Positions 24,418 to 32,398 of a stretch of DNA of 32,429 nucleotides are shown piece by piece (the stretch's first letter is position 1; the number at the start of each line of letters is the position of its first letter). Below the pieces are notes generated by a model that worked only from the letters and a program-made list of their open reading frames with translations, did not search any database and was not told where the DNA came from. This DNA comes from an uncultured Faecalibacterium sp. (GTDB lineage: Bacteria > Bacillota > Clostridia > Oscillospirales > Ruminococcaceae), in contig CAKSWG010000023.1 in assembly GCA_934511465.1 (NCBI GenBank), positions 1 to 32,429 of the forward strand, in the 5' to 3' direction. Made by a program: the position numbers and the translations under genes.

Positions 24418-25260
24418 TCACAAGTCGTCCGGGTCTCCGCGCTCCGGCATGGTGCGCAGCTCCCGCACCAGCATATTGCGCAGCTGATACTGCTGCTGGG
24501 CCTGCGCCGTTCCGTTTTCGGTGTGCAGTTCCACCGTTGCTTCCGGGATGCGGTCTGCGCACAGCGGGATCGTGACCACCGCCTGCGTGCCCTTTTCCGG
24601 TGCGCGCTCCACCCGCAGGCCCCACCCCATGCGGCGGCAGCACTCGCGGCACAGCAGCAGCCCCAGCTTTGCCCCGCCCAGAAAACAGCGGCGGTTTTCC
24701 AGCCATGCATCCCTGCCTGCATCCGGCAGGCCGCAGCCGTTGTCCAGCACGGTCAGTTGCCAGAAGTTCTCGCTGCGGCGCAGCACGATCTGCACCCTGC
24801 CGCCCTCGCTGCAAGCGCGCAAGGCGTTGGAGAGCAGATGCAGGCACAGCAGCTCTGCATCGCTGCGGTCCGCCATCACGCGGCAGGAGGTCCAGCCGCC
24901 GTAATCCAGAGTCAGTTCCACATTCAGCTGCACCTGCACCATATCGGCCTGCGCGGCCACCTGCTGCAACATCTGGCACAGGTCCAGCGGGTAGAGCCGG
25001 GGGTCCTCCTCGGCACGCAGAAAATCCAGCAGGGTCATGACCTCGTTCAGGGTACGGTCCAGCCTTGCCGATGCGGCGCTGATGTCGTTCACGGCCTGCC
25101 GGGACTGCTGATCGGCCCCCACACGCGCAAGATGCTGCTCCAGATATTCGCAGTTGCGCCCGATCAGACCCAGTGCGTGGAAACAGGCCTGCTCCACATC
25201 CTTTTGCGGAACCGCCTGCGCAGTCAGTGCGCCCACTTCGTTTTGCCGGATCTGCTCCAT
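24418..25260 (-). CDS. Soluble histidine-kinase-like ATPase
   Basis: This is a 280-residue protein with no membrane segment or sensor domain. ATG 25260 follows GGAGG by 9 nt. Residues about 20-85 look like a two-helix DHp domain with a possible phospho-acceptor His28 (ACFHALGLIGRN), though the normal H-box is not kept. Residues about 90-232 are a HATPase_c domain: N-box LLSNALRACSEGG (Asn145), DNGCGLPD (173-180), and GGAKLGLLLCRECCRRMGW (195-213), where the usual second glycine of GxGLG is Lys. It may be a phosphorelay kinase, an anti-sigma-like kinase or a phosphotransfer protein. It is the last gene of an operon with a Spo0A-C-type protein, which suggests that protein as its partner (inference). 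Confidence 0.8.
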   Translation of the reverse strand: MEQIRQNEVGALTAQAVPQKDVEQACFHALGLIGRNCEYLEQHLARVGADQQSRQAVNDISAASARLDRTLNEVMTLLDFLRAEEDPRLYPLDLCQMLQQVAAQADMVQVQLNVELTLDYGGWTSCRVMADRSDAELLCLHLLSNALRACSEGGRVQIVLRRSENFWQLTVLDNGCGLPDAGRDAWLENRRCFLGGAKLGLLLCRECCRRMGWGLRVERAPEKGTQAVVTIPLCADRIPEATVELHTENGTAQAQQQYQLRNMLVRELRTMPERGDPDDL

Positions 25261-25287
25261 ACCATTACGCCTCCAAGGACATTCTGC

Positions 25288-26025
25288 TCAGTCGTCTTTC
25301 TGACGCTGAAGATAATTTTTGATCGCGTAGATCAGCTTGCCGGTGGTGGGCTTTTCCTCAGCAAAGCCGCTCTCCTGCTTGAACACCAGCCACCCGGGTG
25401 CCGGCTTTGCTTCCAGCTGGTCCACCATGCGGCGGATGCCGCTGTCCACAGCCGAGACCGACACATCGTACTGTTCGCCCACCGCCTGCAAAATCTCCTT
25501 GCGGATCGCCAGTTTCTGGGTGGTGCCGTACACCACGCCCACCGCATAGGTCAGATAGCTGCAATTCACATCCGGCAGCTGGACGCCCCAGCTGCTGTAC
25601 AGTTCCTGACACTTGCGCTCCATCTGTCGGCTCTGGCGGCCCGGCATCCGGTACAGCTCCCGCAGCAGGTTTTTCAGTTCGGTATGGCCTACGTAGCAAA
25701 AGCCGTCGCCGGATTCCATACAGATGGCGCTGCTGTTCTGCCGCCTGCCCTCGTCAAACAGCACGACGTTGGGTTTGGGGTCCATGCTGCGGATGTTCAT
25801 CAGGAACTCCAGTCCGCTCATGTCCTCCAGCTGGCTGCACAGGATCACCACATCAAACTTCCGGCCCTGACGCAGCTCCTCCAGCAAACGGCTGCCGCGC
25901 TGGAAGCAGGTGCATTCCAGTGCAATGCCTTGCTCTTGCAGGTAGTTTTTCTGCACCCGCAGTTCCTTGCGGTCGTAGCTTCCAAGGGCGATTTGCAGCA
26001 TTTTTGCTGTATGCTCACTCTCCAC
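25288..26025 (-). CDS. Spo0A-C-domain regulator with a degenerate receiver domain
   Basis: This is a protein of 245 residues if it starts at GTG 26025, which overlaps the upstream gene by 11 bp; ATG 26001 and GTG 26061 are alternatives. Residues about 9-125 keep the receiver-domain fold, but the phosphorylation site is lost: where FDLVILD is expected the sequence reads FDVVILCSQLEDMSG, so Cys63 replaces Asp, and the usual Thr/Ser and Lys-Pro are also missing. Residues about 140-245 match the Spo0A C-terminal DNA-binding domain: YLTYAVGVVYGTTQK, then EILQAVGEQYDVSVSAVDSGIRRMVDQ (helix-turn-helix), and later KPTTGKLIYAI, like KPTNSEFIA in Spo0A. It should bind DNA near 0A-like boxes but probably not by Asp phosphorylation. 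This call rests on visible pattern similarity, not on a search. Confidence 0.8.
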   Translation of the reverse strand: MESEHTAKMLQIALGSYDRKELRVQKNYLQEQGIALECTCFQRGSRLLEELRQGRKFDVVILCSQLEDMSGLEFLMNIRSMDPKPNVVLFDEGRRQNSSAICMESGDGFCYVGHTELKNLLRELYRMPGRQSRQMERKCQELYSSWGVQLPDVNCSYLTYAVGVVYGTTQKLAIRKEILQAVGEQYDVSVSAVDSGIRRMVDQLEAKPAPGWLVFKQESGFAEEKPTTGKLIYAIKNYLQRQKDD

Positions 26026-26320
26026 GCAACGCGCCGCCTTTCTGCCCGAGTTGTTCCGCACCTGTCAGCTCTTCCACCACGTCCTGCCAGATCTCCGGCT
26101 GAACGCCATTCTCACACAGATACCGCAAAAGCCGGTAACAGAATTCCGGCGCTGCAGCAACATAGCGGCTCTCCATACACGGGCCGCTGCCGGTACGGCA
26201 GAGGGTAAGCAAGCAGCCTTTCTCGTCGTCCGCATCCAGAGAGTACACCAGCGTATATGCCTTCTGCAAGCCGTCAATCGCCGAAAATTGACGGATCATA
26301 GGCGAAAATGTACGTTCCAT
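26015..26320 (-). CDS. Small conserved-looking protein of the Spo0A-like operon
   Basis: This is a 101-residue acidic protein, first in the operon. ATG 26320 follows AAGGAGG by 8 nt, a very strong ribosome site. I do not recognise the family with certainty; it could belong to the small DUF6514-type proteins of Clostridia. It has no membrane segment or signal peptide. Visible segments are a hydrophobic strand YTLVYSLDADD, a Cys-containing strand CLLTLCRTGSG, and a helical C-terminal half (APEFCYRLLRYLCENG, EIWQDVVEELTGAEQL). It overlaps the Spo0A-like gene, so translation of the two is coupled and they may act together. Confidence 0.75.
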   Translation of the reverse strand: MERTFSPMIRQFSAIDGLQKAYTLVYSLDADDEKGCLLTLCRTGSGPCMESRYVAAAPEFCYRLLRYLCENGVQPEIWQDVVEELTGAEQLGQKGGALRGE

Positions 26321-26385
26321 GAATCATTCCTCCTTGCTACAGAGATCTGCGACGCTTTTTCGTCTACCTCTGTTTTTCTTATCCT

Positions 26386-26414
26386 ATTTTAAAGAGCAAG
26401 GCGGTATGGTTCAA
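26386..26414 (-). promoter_or_regulatory. Promoter of the Spo0A-like operon
   Basis: On the minus strand TTGAAC (26409-26414) and TAAAAT (26386-26391) are 17 nt apart, about 65 nt before the first start codon. Confidence 0.7.
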
Positions 26415-26867
26415 TCCTGAAAAAGTGTCTAATTGTGTCAGTTTTTGCTTTGTTGCATTTTTGTGTCGTATTTTTTGATTTTGCGACGCATTTTAGAAGT
26501 CCGGCACGTTCCTGCGCCGGTTTTTCGCGTCATTTCCACCGTGTTGTTCCGGGCCTGCGCAGCTTTTTGTTTTTTTGCGCAGCTTCCTGCTACTAAAATA
26601 GCACGAATCCGACGCAAATTCAACCATGCAGCCGCTCTTTCCGACGTTTTCCTATGTTTTTGCTGCAATTCGGCCATTCAAAGACGCCATCCATCCTTGT
26701 GCATAAATTTTCGTCCGGATATACACAGTTTTTTCATATTGTTTCGATATAATAGTAAGGTATAGTATTCTGCCCTTGTGTGCAGACCCTGACCGCTTTA
26801 TTCTACGATGTACGACGGTGCCTTTTTTCAGGATACACTGGAGAATGCACCGGAAAGGCTTCAACAC
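26415..26867. promoter_or_regulatory. Long T-rich regulatory gap and promoter of the ABC transporter
   Basis: This stretch of about 450 bp has no credible gene. Its left end has three GTGTC motifs (26425, 26435, 26463). A direct repeat TGCGCAGCTT occurs at 26556-26565 and 26576-26585 between T runs. CCGGC...GCCGG (26502-26521) forms a hairpin followed by T's. Plus-strand promoter candidates for the transporter are TATAAT (26748-26753, poor -35) and TTGTTT (26739-26744) with TATAGT (26761-26766), 16 nt apart. Confidence 0.5.
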
Positions 26868-29800
26868 ATGCTCCAACTCAAACACATCAAAAAAGAATAC
26901 AGGACCGGCGATCTTGTCCAGAAAGCGCTGGATGATGTAAGCCTCAACCTGCGGGACAACGAATTCGTTGCCATTCTGGGCCCTTCCGGCTCCGGCAAAA
27001 CCACTTTGCTGAACATCATCGGCGGTCTGGACCGTTATGACAGCGGCGATCTGGTGATCAACGGCGTTTCCACCAACAAGTACACAGATCGCGACTGGGA
27101 CTCCTACCGCAACCACACCATCGGCTTCGTGTTCCAAAGTTATAACCTGATCCCGCACCAGACGGTGCTTTCCAACGTAGAGCTGGCGCTGACCATTTCC
27201 GGCATCTCCAAGGCCGAGCGCCGCAGCCGCGCCGCCAAAGCACTGGCCGAGGTGGGGCTGGGCGATCAGCTGCACAAGCACCCCAGCGAGATGTCCGGCG
27301 GCCAGATGCAGCGCGTGGCCATTGCCCGTGCACTGGTGAACAATCCCAGCATCCTGCTGGCGGACGAGCCCACCGGTGCGCTGGACAGTGAGACCAGCAT
27401 TCAGGTGATGGAGCTGCTGAAGGAAGTTGCCAAGGACCGTCTGGTGGTCATGGTCACCCACAACCCGGAACTGGCCGAGCAGTATGCCACCCGCATCGTC
27501 CGGCTGAAGGACGGCGTGATCCTTTCCGACTCGGACGCCTTTGCCCCGGACGATTCCGCACTGGCACCGCCGGTGTACCGGAATCTGGGACATTCCTCCA
27601 TGTCCCTGCTGACAGCCCTCTCCCTGAGCTTCAACAACCTGCTCACCAAAAAGACCCGCACCCTGCTCACCGCCTTTGCCGGTTCCATCGGCATCATCGG
27701 CATTGCGCTGATCCTTTCGCTTTCGGCCGGCGTGAGCAATTATATTCAGGATATGGAGCGCTCCACCCTTTCGGAGTATCCGCTGCAGATCTCCACCAAC
27801 GGTGTGGACCTTGCCGCCCTGCTGAACCCGGAAAGCTACACGACTGCCCTTGCGGATAACACCGGCATCGGCGCCTCCTCCGCTTCGTCTGCTTCCGTTC
27901 CGGAAGGCATGGTCACGGTGCGGGAGCTGCTGGCACAGATGACCCAGAATCAGGACACCACAAAAGCGAACGACCTTTCTTCCCTGCGGGCGTATCTGGA
28001 AAGCGAGGACTGCCCCATCCGGGAGGACGCCGCTTCCATTGAGTACACCTACGGCGTTGCACCTCTTATTTACCGCCAGAACAAGGATGGCACCGTGCGG
28101 CAGATTTACCCGGACGGTACGCTCAACTCCCTGATCAACACCAACACTGCCTCCGGCATCGTTTCTTCTTTGAGCAGCAACAGTGTTTTTGGCGAGATTG
28201 CAGAAGAACCCTCCCTGTACGAGAGCCAGTACGATGTCAAGGCAGGCCGCTGGCCGGAAGGCCGCAATGAGGCGGTGCTTGTGCTGAATGCCGATGGCAG
28301 TGTGAGCGACTATACCCTTTACCTGCTGGGCCTGGAAGATCAGTCCATCATGGACCAGTTCCTGCAAGCGTATAGCAAAGACCCGAACACCCCTGCGCCC
28401 ACCAACTACAGCTACTACCCCTACGAAGCCTTCATCGGGCTGAACTATAAGGTCATTACCACCGCCGACCGCTATGGCTATGACGAGGAGCGCGGCTTCT
28501 GGCGTGATATGTCCGGCGATGAGGCCTTTATGGAAGATGCCGTTGCAAACGGCATCGACCTGACCATCGTGGGTGTGGTGCAGCCCAGGGCAGACGCCAG
28601 CTCCACCATACTGCCCACCGGCGTAGGTTTTACCCATGCACTGACTTACTATGCTATCGATCATTCGCAGGAAACCGAGATCGTAAAGCAGCAGATGGCA
28701 GACCCAGAGACCAATGTACTGACCGGCGAACGTTTTGACGCCCAAAAGGACATGAGCGACTTTGATCTATCCACGCTGTTCTCCGTGGATACCGATGCTT
28801 TGAAGAATGCGTTCCAGTTCGATGCCAGCAAGCTGCACTTTGATCTGAGCGGTGCCTTTGATCTGAACGATGGTGCCTTCGACTTCTCGTCCGTGCTGGA
28901 TCCTTCCTCCTTCCAGCTGGATCTGAGCGATCTGCCGGAAATGGATCTGGACGTTTCGGACCTGTTTGCCGGGGTGGACCTCTCCATTTCGGAGGATGCT
29001 CTGCAAGACCTGATGCAGAAGATCATGAAGGACTACAAGAGCTATATCATCGGCAACGGCATCCTGAATCTGGACAAGATCAGCTTTTCTTCCTATATGA
29101 AGACCGACCGCTTCAAGCAGCTGCTGTCCAGCTCCATGGGCGACCTGCTGGACACCTCGGGTGCCGAGGAACAGTTCACCGCTGCTTTGCAGCAGAACCT
29201 GCAAACCATGATGGACCGCTACTCCGAGAAGCTGAGCGAAGCTTTGCAGGCACAGCTTACCGCCGCATTGCAGGCACAGCTGGGCACCGTGATGGAGCAG
29301 CTGACCGCACAGATCCGCCAGCAGTTGCAAACCGCTATCCAGACCAACATTGCAAAACTCAGCGATCAGGTGGAAGATGCGCTGCAGATCGATGCCACCG
29401 TGTTCCAGAGCGCGGTGCGGCTCAACATGAGCACCGATGACCTTGTCGATCTGGTCAAGCTGAACCTGCAGTCCTCTTCTTCCGCAACCTACGAGGGTAT
29501 TCTGGCTGGCCTGAGCTATCGCTCTTACTCCGATCCCATCTATATCTGGATCTACCCCAAGAGCTTTGAGGCCAAGAACCGCATTGTGGAAAACCTGAAT
29601 GCGTACAACGCTTCCATGCGCGCACAGGGCGAGGACGATAAGGTGATTATCTTCTCGGATACGGTGGGCACCCTGATGGGTGCTGTGACCAAAATCGTGG
29701 ATATGGTCAGCAACGTGCTGGTGGCTTTTGTGGCCATCTCGCTGGTGGTCTCGTCCATTATGATCGGCGTCATCACCTATATCAGCGTGCTGGAGCGCCG

Positions 29801-30110
29801 CAAGGAGATCGGCATCCTGCGTGCCATCGGTGCCTCCAAGCACAATGTCGCGGAGGTGTTCAACGCCGAGACCTTCATCATCGGCCTGTGCTCCGGTGTG
29901 ATCGGCGTGGGCCTGTGCCTGCTGCTGCTGATCCCCGGCAACATGCTCATCCACTCCATTGCCGGCACCAACAGCGTTACCGCAGTGCTGCCCCCCAAGG
30001 CTGCACTGATCCTGATCGCGCTGGCCACCCTGCTGACGATCCTCGGCGGCCTGATCCCCGCCCGCAGCGCAGCCAAGTGCGACCCCGTTGCTGCCCTGCG
30101 CTCCGAATGA
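26868..30110 (+). CDS. MacB/FtsX-type ABC transporter, ATPase fused to permease
   Basis: This is a 1080-residue protein. ATG 26868 is chosen (GGAAAGG 9 nt upstream, and the ATPase fold begins at once); ATG 26808 upstream has no ribosome site. Residues about 1-225 are an ATPase: Walker A GPSGSGKT (38-45), Q-loop QSYNLIP, signature MSGGQMQRV (142-150), Walker B LLADEPTGALD (163-173), switch His in VMVTHNPEL. A first membrane helix (about 265-288) is followed by a very large extracytoplasmic part (about 290-940), then three helices (about 947-970, 1001-1025, 1044-1064) with the FtsX-type ISVLERRKEIGILRAIGASK. This is the MacB/LolCDE-like mechanotransmission class. The outer part contains a periodic FDLS/LDLS-rich segment (about 625-707) and a Q/L/A-rich coiled coil (about 767-844). 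Substrate unknown: a peptide, lipoprotein or control of a wall enzyme are possible. It stands alone, with its own promoter and terminator. Confidence 0.92.
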   Translation: MLQLKHIKKEYRTGDLVQKALDDVSLNLRDNEFVAILGPSGSGKTTLLNIIGGLDRYDSGDLVINGVSTNKYTDRDWDSYRNHTIGFVFQSYNLIPHQTVLSNVELALTISGISKAERRSRAAKALAEVGLGDQLHKHPSEMSGGQMQRVAIARALVNNPSILLADEPTGALDSETSIQVMELLKEVAKDRLVVMVTHNPELAEQYATRIVRLKDGVILSDSDAFAPDDSALAPPVYRNLGHSSMSLLTALSLSFNNLLTKKTRTLLTAFAGSIGIIGIALILSLSAGVSNYIQDMERSTLSEYPLQISTNGVDLAALLNPESYTTALADNTGIGASSASSASVPEGMVTVRELLAQMTQNQDTTKANDLSSLRAYLESEDCPIREDAASIEYTYGVAPLIYRQNKDGTVRQIYPDGTLNSLINTNTASGIVSSLSSNSVFGEIAEEPSLYESQYDVKAGRWPEGRNEAVLVLNADGSVSDYTLYLLGLEDQSIMDQFLQAYSKDPNTPAPTNYSYYPYEAFIGLNYKVITTADRYGYDEERGFWRDMSGDEAFMEDAVANGIDLTIVGVVQPRADASSTILPTGVGFTHALTYYAIDHSQETEIVKQQMADPETNVLTGERFDAQKDMSDFDLSTLFSVDTDALKNAFQFDASKLHFDLSGAFDLNDGAFDFSSVLDPSSFQLDLSDLPEMDLDVSDLFAGVDLSISEDALQDLMQKIMKDYKSYIIGNGILNLDKISFSSYMKTDRFKQLLSSSMGDLLDTSGAEEQFTAALQQNLQTMMDRYSEKLSEALQAQLTAALQAQLGTVMEQLTAQIRQQLQTAIQTNIAKLSDQVEDALQIDATVFQSAVRLNMSTDDLVDLVKLNLQSSSSATYEGILAGLSYRSYSDPIYIWIYPKSFEAKNRIVENLNAYNASMRAQGEDDKVIIFSDTVGTLMGAVTKIVDMVSNVLVAFVAISLVVSSIMIGVITYISVLERRKEIGILRAIGASKHNVAEVFNAETFIIGLCSGVIGVGLCLLLLIPGNMLIHSIAGTNSVTAVLPPKAALILIALATLLTILGGLIPARSAAKCDPVAALRSE

Positions 30111-30129
30111 TCTTGCCTTAAAACCAGTA

Positions 30130-30167
30130 CAGGCCGGTGTCCCGTATCAGGACACCGGCCTGTTTTT
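30130..30167. terminator. Terminator after the ABC transporter
   Basis: CAGGCCGGTGTCC (30130-30142) and GGACACCGGCCTG (30150-30162) are perfect 13-bp inverted repeats followed by TTTTT. It lies between the convergent transporter and YoaK-type genes. Confidence 0.95.
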
Positions 30168-30175
30168 CTTTGGTT

Positions 30176-30970
30176 TTATTTTTTCCGGATGCTCTGCTCG
30201 AGGTCGGTCTTTTCTTCCTCCAGCTCCTGTTTCAGGGCACGGTCGATCTCATGCGTTTCCTGCCGGATCTCAGCCAGATCTTTCTCGATCACCGGGTTTT
30301 CTTCCAGATCCTCCCGGATGAACATCAGCGCAAAGCTCACCAGAAGCATCCCGCAGGAGATCCAAATGGCCCTTCCGCCCAGATGCGCCGCGCCGATGCT
30401 GCCCATTCCGGCGCCCAGTGCAAACAGCAGGATGATGCTGAAGTAGCGCTGCATCCGGTCCTTTGCTTTGGGGTCATGGCTTTTGCGCCAGATGCACAGC
30501 GCTTCCATACCGCTGCGCAGATCACCGATGCACATGGTGCTTGCAAATGCATAACCGTCCACCTTGCGGAACGCCTGTACCTGCATGGCGCAGGCAAACG
30601 ACACAATGGCGTTGGCAAGCAGGTTCTGCTCGGGCGGCAGAAAGCCCACGATGAACAGCAGCAGCACCTCCCCCAGCACCACCAACTGCCGCCAGTGCAG
30701 CCGCTGCATTTCCCGGAAGCACTCCCGCATCTGCTCTGCCAAAAGCACACCCAGCGCAAACGCGCACAGCGGCACCAGATAGTGCAGCACCCTGTCCCAC
30801 TGGCCGTCCATGATGTTGGCGCTCAGCAGCACAATGTTGCCGGTCTGTGCATTGGCAAACACCTTGCCACGGAACAAATAGGTATAGGCGTCCTGCAACC
30901 CGCCGGACAGCGAAAGGAACACCGCTGTCAGAAAGGACTCGGACATCTGCCCGTGATGTTTTGTTTTCAT
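30176..30970 (-). CDS. YoaK/DUF1275-family membrane protein
   Basis: This is a 264-residue integral membrane protein with about six hydrophobic segments between residues 12 and 218, followed by a charged cytoplasmic tail (about 220-264) predicted to be helical. The family's N-terminal signature is clear: LSLSGGLQDAYTYLFRGKVFANAQTGNIVLL (about 20-50), and a related one, QVQAFRKVDGYAFASTMCIGDLRSG, lies in the middle. No biochemical function is established for this family. ATG 30970 follows GAGGGTG by 5 nt. A minus-strand promoter is visible upstream. The long charged tail is an addition to the usual family length of about 220 residues. Confidence 0.88.
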   Translation of the reverse strand: MKTKHHGQMSESFLTAVFLSLSGGLQDAYTYLFRGKVFANAQTGNIVLLSANIMDGQWDRVLHYLVPLCAFALGVLLAEQMRECFREMQRLHWRQLVVLGEVLLLFIVGFLPPEQNLLANAIVSFACAMQVQAFRKVDGYAFASTMCIGDLRSGMEALCIWRKSHDPKAKDRMQRYFSIILLFALGAGMGSIGAAHLGGRAIWISCGMLLVSFALMFIREDLEENPVIEKDLAEIRQETHEIDRALKQELEEEKTDLEQSIRKK

Positions 30971-30994
30971 TTATTCACCCTCTTTACGCACCCT

Positions 30995-31022
30995 ATTATA
31001 GTACATTCTGTCGGCTTGTCTC
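30995..31022 (-). promoter_or_regulatory. Promoter of the YoaK-type gene
   Basis: Minus-strand TATAAT (30995-31000) with GAGACA (31017-31022) 16 nt upstream. The -10 is perfect and the -35 is moderate. Confidence 0.55.
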
Positions 31023-31069
31023 ATATCAGTTTTACATGTCCGTCATGTGTGCGGCAGGCCGCGCAGGCT

Positions 31070-31098
31070 TTGCATTCCCACACAGGTTGTGTTAGAAT
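31070..31098 (+). promoter_or_regulatory. Promoter of the SpoU-type methyltransferase gene
   Basis: TTGCAT (31070-31075) and TAGAAT (31093-31098) are 17 nt apart, about 70 nt before the start codon; the -10 is the same hexamer as at the aminotransferase gene. Confidence 0.7.
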
Positions 31099-31166
31099 AA
31101 GAAAAATGTGTTCGATCTTTCCGGGCCGCTTCCGCGCTGCCCTGCCGTCAATAAAGGAGAACCCCC

Positions 31167-31994
31167 ATGCCGAATATCATCGAGATCACAGACCTTTCCG
31201 CACCGGAACTGGACATTTACGCCCGCCTGACGCAGGCGCAGCTGCGCAATCGGCTGGAGCCGGAAAAAGGCATCTTCATTGCCGAAAGTCCCAAGGTGAT
31301 CGCCCGTGCGCTGGACGCCGGGCATCAGCCGCTTTCCCTGCTCATGGAGCGCAAACAGATCACCGGCCCTGCGGCAGATATCCTGACCCGCTGCGGCAGC
31401 GTTCCGGTGTACACCGCCGACCGGGATGTGCTTGCCAGCCTGACCGGCTTCGAGCTGACCCGCGGCGTGCTGTGTGCATTCCACCGTCCCTCGCCCCGCA
31501 GTGTGGAAGAGGTGTGCCGCAATGCCCGCCGGGTAGCCGTGCTGGAAGGCATCGTGGACTCCACCAATGTGGGCGCCATCTTCCGCAGTGCCGCCGCACT
31601 GAACATGGACGCCGTGCTCGTCACGCCCTCCTGCTGTGACCCGCTGTGCCGCCGCGCCGTGCGCGTGAGCATGGGCACCGTATTTCAGGTGCCATGGGCG
31701 CAGATCGGCACCTCCCCTGCCGACTGGCCGGAAAGCGGCCTTGCCGGGCTGCACCGTCTGGGCTTCAAGACCGCCGCCATGGCCCTGAGTGACCGCTCTG
31801 TGAGCATCGATGACGCGGCCCTTGCCGCCGCGCCGAAGCTTTCCATCGTGCTGGGCACCGAGGGCGACGGCCTTGCCCACAGCACCATTGCCGCCTGCGA
31901 CTATACCGTGAAGATCCCCATGTCCCACGGCGTAGATTCGCTGAACGTTGCTGCCGCCAGCGCCGTGGCTTTCTGGCAGCTGGGCAAGCGCTGA
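31167..31994 (+). CDS. SpoU/TrmH-family RNA 2'-O-methyltransferase
   Basis: This is a 275-residue SPOUT methyltransferase that transfers a methyl group from S-adenosylmethionine to a ribose 2'-OH of tRNA or rRNA. ATG 31167 follows AAAGGAG. The N-terminal part (about 1-110) holds the substrate-binding domain seen in RlmB/TsnR-type members (GIFIAESPKVIARAL near 35-49). The three SPOUT motifs are present: NVGAIFRSAAAL with Asn134 and Arg140, IVLGTEGDGL (227-236), and IPMSHGVDSLNVAAASAVAF (250-269) that forms the knot. The exact target nucleotide cannot be told. It is a single-gene unit, immediately upstream of a tRNA gene with its own promoter. Confidence 0.93.
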   Translation: MPNIIEITDLSAPELDIYARLTQAQLRNRLEPEKGIFIAESPKVIARALDAGHQPLSLLMERKQITGPAADILTRCGSVPVYTADRDVLASLTGFELTRGVLCAFHRPSPRSVEEVCRNARRVAVLEGIVDSTNVGAIFRSAAALNMDAVLVTPSCCDPLCRRAVRVSMGTVFQVPWAQIGTSPADWPESGLAGLHRLGFKTAAMALSDRSVSIDDAALAAAPKLSIVLGTEGDGLAHSTIAACDYTVKIPMSHGVDSLNVAAASAVAFWQLGKR

Positions 31995-32018
31995 TGTGCA
32001 TTCCGCCGCCTAAAATGC

Positions 32019-32047
32019 TTGACAAATCTCCCAAACAGAGTTACACT
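32019..32047 (+). promoter_or_regulatory. Promoter of the tRNA gene
   Basis: TTGACA (32019-32024, consensus) and TACACT (32042-32047) are separated by 17 nt; the tRNA begins 14 nt further on. Confidence 0.8.
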
Positions 32048-32060
32048 GATAAGGTCATAC

Positions 32061-32133
32061 GGGCCTATAGCTCAGTTGGGAGAGCGTTCGGTTCGCATCC
32101 GAGAGGTCAAGGGTTCGAATCCCTCTAGGTCCA
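32061..32133 (+). tRNA. tRNA-Ala with anticodon CGC
   Basis: A 73-nt cloverleaf: acceptor GGGCCTA pairs with TAGGTCC and includes the G3-U70 wobble pair that marks alanine tRNAs; D-arm GCTC/GAGC; anticodon stem TTCGG/CCGAG with loop TTCGCAT, anticodon CGC (reads GCG); T-arm AGGG-TTCGAAT-CCCT; discriminator A. The 3' CCA is not encoded. Confidence 0.95.
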
Positions 32134-32140
32134 TAAAAAC

Positions 32141-32180
32141 AAAACGTCCTGCCGTATCCCGGCAGGGCGTTTTGCTTTTT
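32141..32180 (+). terminator. Terminator after the tRNA gene
   Basis: AAAACGTCCTGCCG (32141-32154) pairs with CGGCAGGGCGTTTT (32160-32173), with one mismatch and a 5-nt loop, followed by GCTTTTT. Confidence 0.88.
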
Positions 32181-32185
32181 ATGCT

Positions 32186-32398
32186 GACCTAGAGAGGATT
32201 CGAGAAGGGCGGCCAGCCGCAGCTGGCAATCAAAGCCCCAGTGGGGCTTTGGTTAGCCCGCGGGTCCCAACCGGTAGGAATGTCTACCGGGGAGACTTTC
32301 GTTTTTGCCGCATCGTTTTGTACGATGCGGCGTTTTTTATGTCCAAAAAGCCTTGGCAGACCGTGCCGGGTTCCGAACCCTGAAGTCGGATGCGAACC
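32186..32398. repeat. Hairpin cluster bounded by inverted tRNA-Ala fragments
   Basis: At 32186-32204 lies an inverted copy of the tRNA 3' end (17 nt of 32115-32131 with one inserted base). At 32386-32398 is a perfect 13-nt inverted copy of the anticodon region (32090-32102), with a T-arm-like GGGTTCGGAACCC beside it (32368-32380, minus strand). Between them are stems GCCAGC/GCTGGC (32212-32227), AAAGCCCC/GGGGCTTT (32232-32250), CCGGTAG/CTACCGG (32271-32290) and a terminator-type hairpin (32307-32338). A 73-codon minus-strand frame here is not credible as a gene. Confidence 0.6.
32307..32338 (+). terminator. Terminator-type hairpin at the end of the tRNA-linked element
   Basis: GCCGCATCGT (32307-32316) and ACGATGCGGC (32322-32331) form a perfect 10-bp stem with a 5-nt loop, followed by GTTTTTT on the plus strand. 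Confidence 0.8.

Noticed and set aside
26652..28745. 697-codon open frame on the minus strand
   Set aside because: Antisense to the ABC transporter gene; no motif and no ribosome site.
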